From the NCBI RefSeq assembly GCF_014651595.1, contig NZ_BMXE01000007.1, positions 62,001-126,000 on the forward strand: 64,000 nt of DNA, written 5' to 3'. The position numbers were made by a program, and so were the translations under genes. Of this stretch, positions 62,978 through 64,000 are shown piece after piece. The notes under the pieces are model-generated. The model was not told the DNA's origin. It saw only the letters and a list, made by a program, of their open reading frames with translations, and did not search any database. Position 1 is the first letter of the stretch. Each line of letters starts with the position of its first letter. The stretch is from Pseudovibrio japonicus. Its GTDB lineage: Bacteria > Pseudomonadota > Alphaproteobacteria > Rhizobiales > Stappiaceae.

Positions 62978-63011
62978 GGTCAACTCATCATTCACAGCGA
63001 GGCTGTTCACA

Positions 63012-64000
63012 TCAGGCTCGTTCAAACCCGCGGGCAACTTCCCAATCAGTTACACGGCGGTCGTATTCATCCTGCTCGATTTTGGCGGAGTGTGCGTAGT
63101 GATCAATCACATCCTCTCCAAAGGCAGTCCGAAGCATTTCAGAGGACTTCATCTGGGCTGCGGCTTCGCGCAGAGTCTTGGGAATTTCGCGAACCCCCTC
63201 ACCGCCATAGGCATCGCCTCGGAACTCAGGCTCCAGCTCCAGCTCGTTTTCGATCCCGTCGATACCAGCTGCCAGAAGGGCGGACATGGCCAGATATGGG
63301 TTCAGATCCGCGCCGCCAACACGGCACTCAACACGAACAGCCTTGGTGCCGTCCCCACACACGCGATATCCGGCGGTACGGTTGTCGAGGCTCCAGATGG
63401 CTTTGGTTGGCGCAAATGTTCCGGCTGCGAAGCGTTTATAGGAATTGATGTTTGGCGCAAGGAAATAGGTGATCTCACTGGCGTGCTTCAACAGACCTGC
63501 AAGGTAATGACGCATCATCTTGGACATGCCGTATTCGGCGGATGGGTCGTAAAACAGCGACTCGCCATCCTTGCCCCACAGTGACTGGTGCACATGTGAG
63601 GAACTGCCGGACGCTTTGTCATTCCACTTGGCCATAAAGCTCACGCTCTGGTCATTTTGCCATGCAATCTCTTTACACCCGTTTTTTATGATGGAATGAC
63701 GGTCGGCCATGGTCAGTGCGTCTGAATAACGCACGTTAATTTCCTCTTGCCCGGCGTCAGCCTCACCCTTGGAACATTCAACGGGAATGTCAGCGCCGTT
63801 CAGACCGTTTCGGATCGCGCGCATCACGTTCTCTTCCTTAGTGGTCTGGAAGATGTGATAGTCCTCGTTATAGGAGGAAATTGGCGAGACACCGCGGTAG
63901 CCCTTGCTGTGGGCTTCGTCGTAGCTTTCTTTAAAGAGGAAGAACTCCAGCTCGGTCGCCATGTTTGCGGTCAAGCCCATGCCTTCCAGCCGGTCGATCT
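63012..64000 (-). CDS. glutamine synthetase family protein (gamma-glutamylamine synthetase-like), partial
   Basis: The gene is cut at its 5' end by the window end; the visible part is the C-terminal ~329 residues. It shows ATELEFFLF, GEADAGQEEINVRYSD, HVHQSLW, NSYKRFAAGTFAPT and RVECRVGGADLNPYLAMSALLAAG, the glutamine-synthetase catalytic core in the PuuA-like subgroup. Such enzymes ligate glutamate to putrescine, ethanolamine or isopropylamine rather than ammonia. With ALDH and an iron alcohol dehydrogenase downstream, an amine or amino alcohol substrate is likely. The exact amine is not shown. Confidence 0.87.
   Translation of the reverse strand, partial: IDRLEGMGLTANMATELEFFLFKESYDEAHSKGYRGVSPISSYNEDYHIFQTTKEENVMRAIRNGLNGADIPVECSKGEADAGQEEINVRYSDALTMADRHSIIKNGCKEIAWQNDQSVSFMAKWNDKASGSSSHVHQSLWGKDGESLFYDPSAEYGMSKMMRHYLAGLLKHASEITYFLAPNINSYKRFAAGTFAPTKAIWSLDNRTAGYRVCGDGTKAVRVECRVGGADLNPYLAMSALLAAGIDGIENELELEPEFRGDAYGGEGVREIPKTLREAAAQMKSSEMLRTAFGEDVIDHYAHSAKIEQDEYDRRVTDWEVARGFERA

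Noticed and set aside
1-64000. tRNA, rRNA, CRISPR, insertion sequences, prophage genes
   Set aside because: No tRNA-like cloverleaf, no regular spaced repeats, no transposase or phage protein was seen in the coding frames or gaps. A dedicated search would still be needed for small RNAs.

Overview
The window reads as a gene-dense chromosomal stretch from an alphaproteobacterium. Gene content and style suggest Hyphomicrobiales, perhaps a marine Pseudovibrio/Stappia-like organism: three TRAP transporter sets, class III alcohol dehydrogenase with S-formylglutathione hydrolase, a cyo oxidase, a sulfolipid-type sqdB, and a ParD-like/map pair. The genus is an inference from gene content only. I saw no rRNA, tRNA, CRISPR array, insertion sequence or prophage; this is metabolic chromosome, not an island. 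About 60 genes are called.

Layout. 0-6 kb: tail of a LysE-type exporter, then a tight minus-strand operon fabI-like / DUF3141 (PhaC-like) / MaoC-Pta fusion / ackA. 6-13 kb: small redox and regulatory genes (PNPOx-like, cyclase, NTF2-like, SDR, peroxiredoxin, TetR, a secreted alpha/beta hydrolase, YeiH-type exporter). 13-15.6 kb: glutathione-dependent formaldehyde oxidation (class III ADH, FghA) and an SCP2 protein. 15.7-21 kb: LysR, DoxX, a chemoreceptor, an ArsR/AHSA1 pair with a palindromic operator, proC. 21.7-24.6 kb: TRAP transporter 1. 24.6-29.2 kb: a serine hydrolase-like lipoprotein, an alpha/beta hydrolase, and a P450 divergent from an NTF2-like gene. 29.4-33.2 kb: cyoABCD. 33.2-35.4 kb: sqdB plus a GT4 glycosyltransferase. 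36-39.8 kb: TRAP transporter 2 with an isocitrate lyase/PEP mutase family enzyme. 40-43 kb: a small lipoprotein, map with a ParD-like gene, and a flavin monooxygenase. 43-52.5 kb: an aromatic-acid-type catabolic unit. 53-60.4 kb: a peptide ABC importer with aminopeptidase P. 60.4-64 kb: iron-dependent ADH, ALDH and a glutamine-synthetase-like gene cut by the window end.

Two units stand out. (1) The operon at 309-5927 joins an (R)-hydratase-like domain, an enoyl reductase, a PhaC-like Cys-nucleophile protein, a phosphotransacylase and an acyl kinase. Together these could turn 3-hydroxyacyl-CoA into a fatty acid with NADH re-oxidation and ATP gain, a possible polyester-to-butyrate route. (2) The minus-strand unit from 51006 down to a terminator at 43013-43042 encodes fumarylacetoacetase, a metallo-hydrolase-fold protein lacking part of its metal site, a flavin hydroxylase, DUF2783, a VOC protein and a complete TRAP importer. 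It is divergent from marR and maleylacetoacetate isomerase. It looks like a homogentisate-type pathway with its own importer, but no homogentisate dioxygenase is present.
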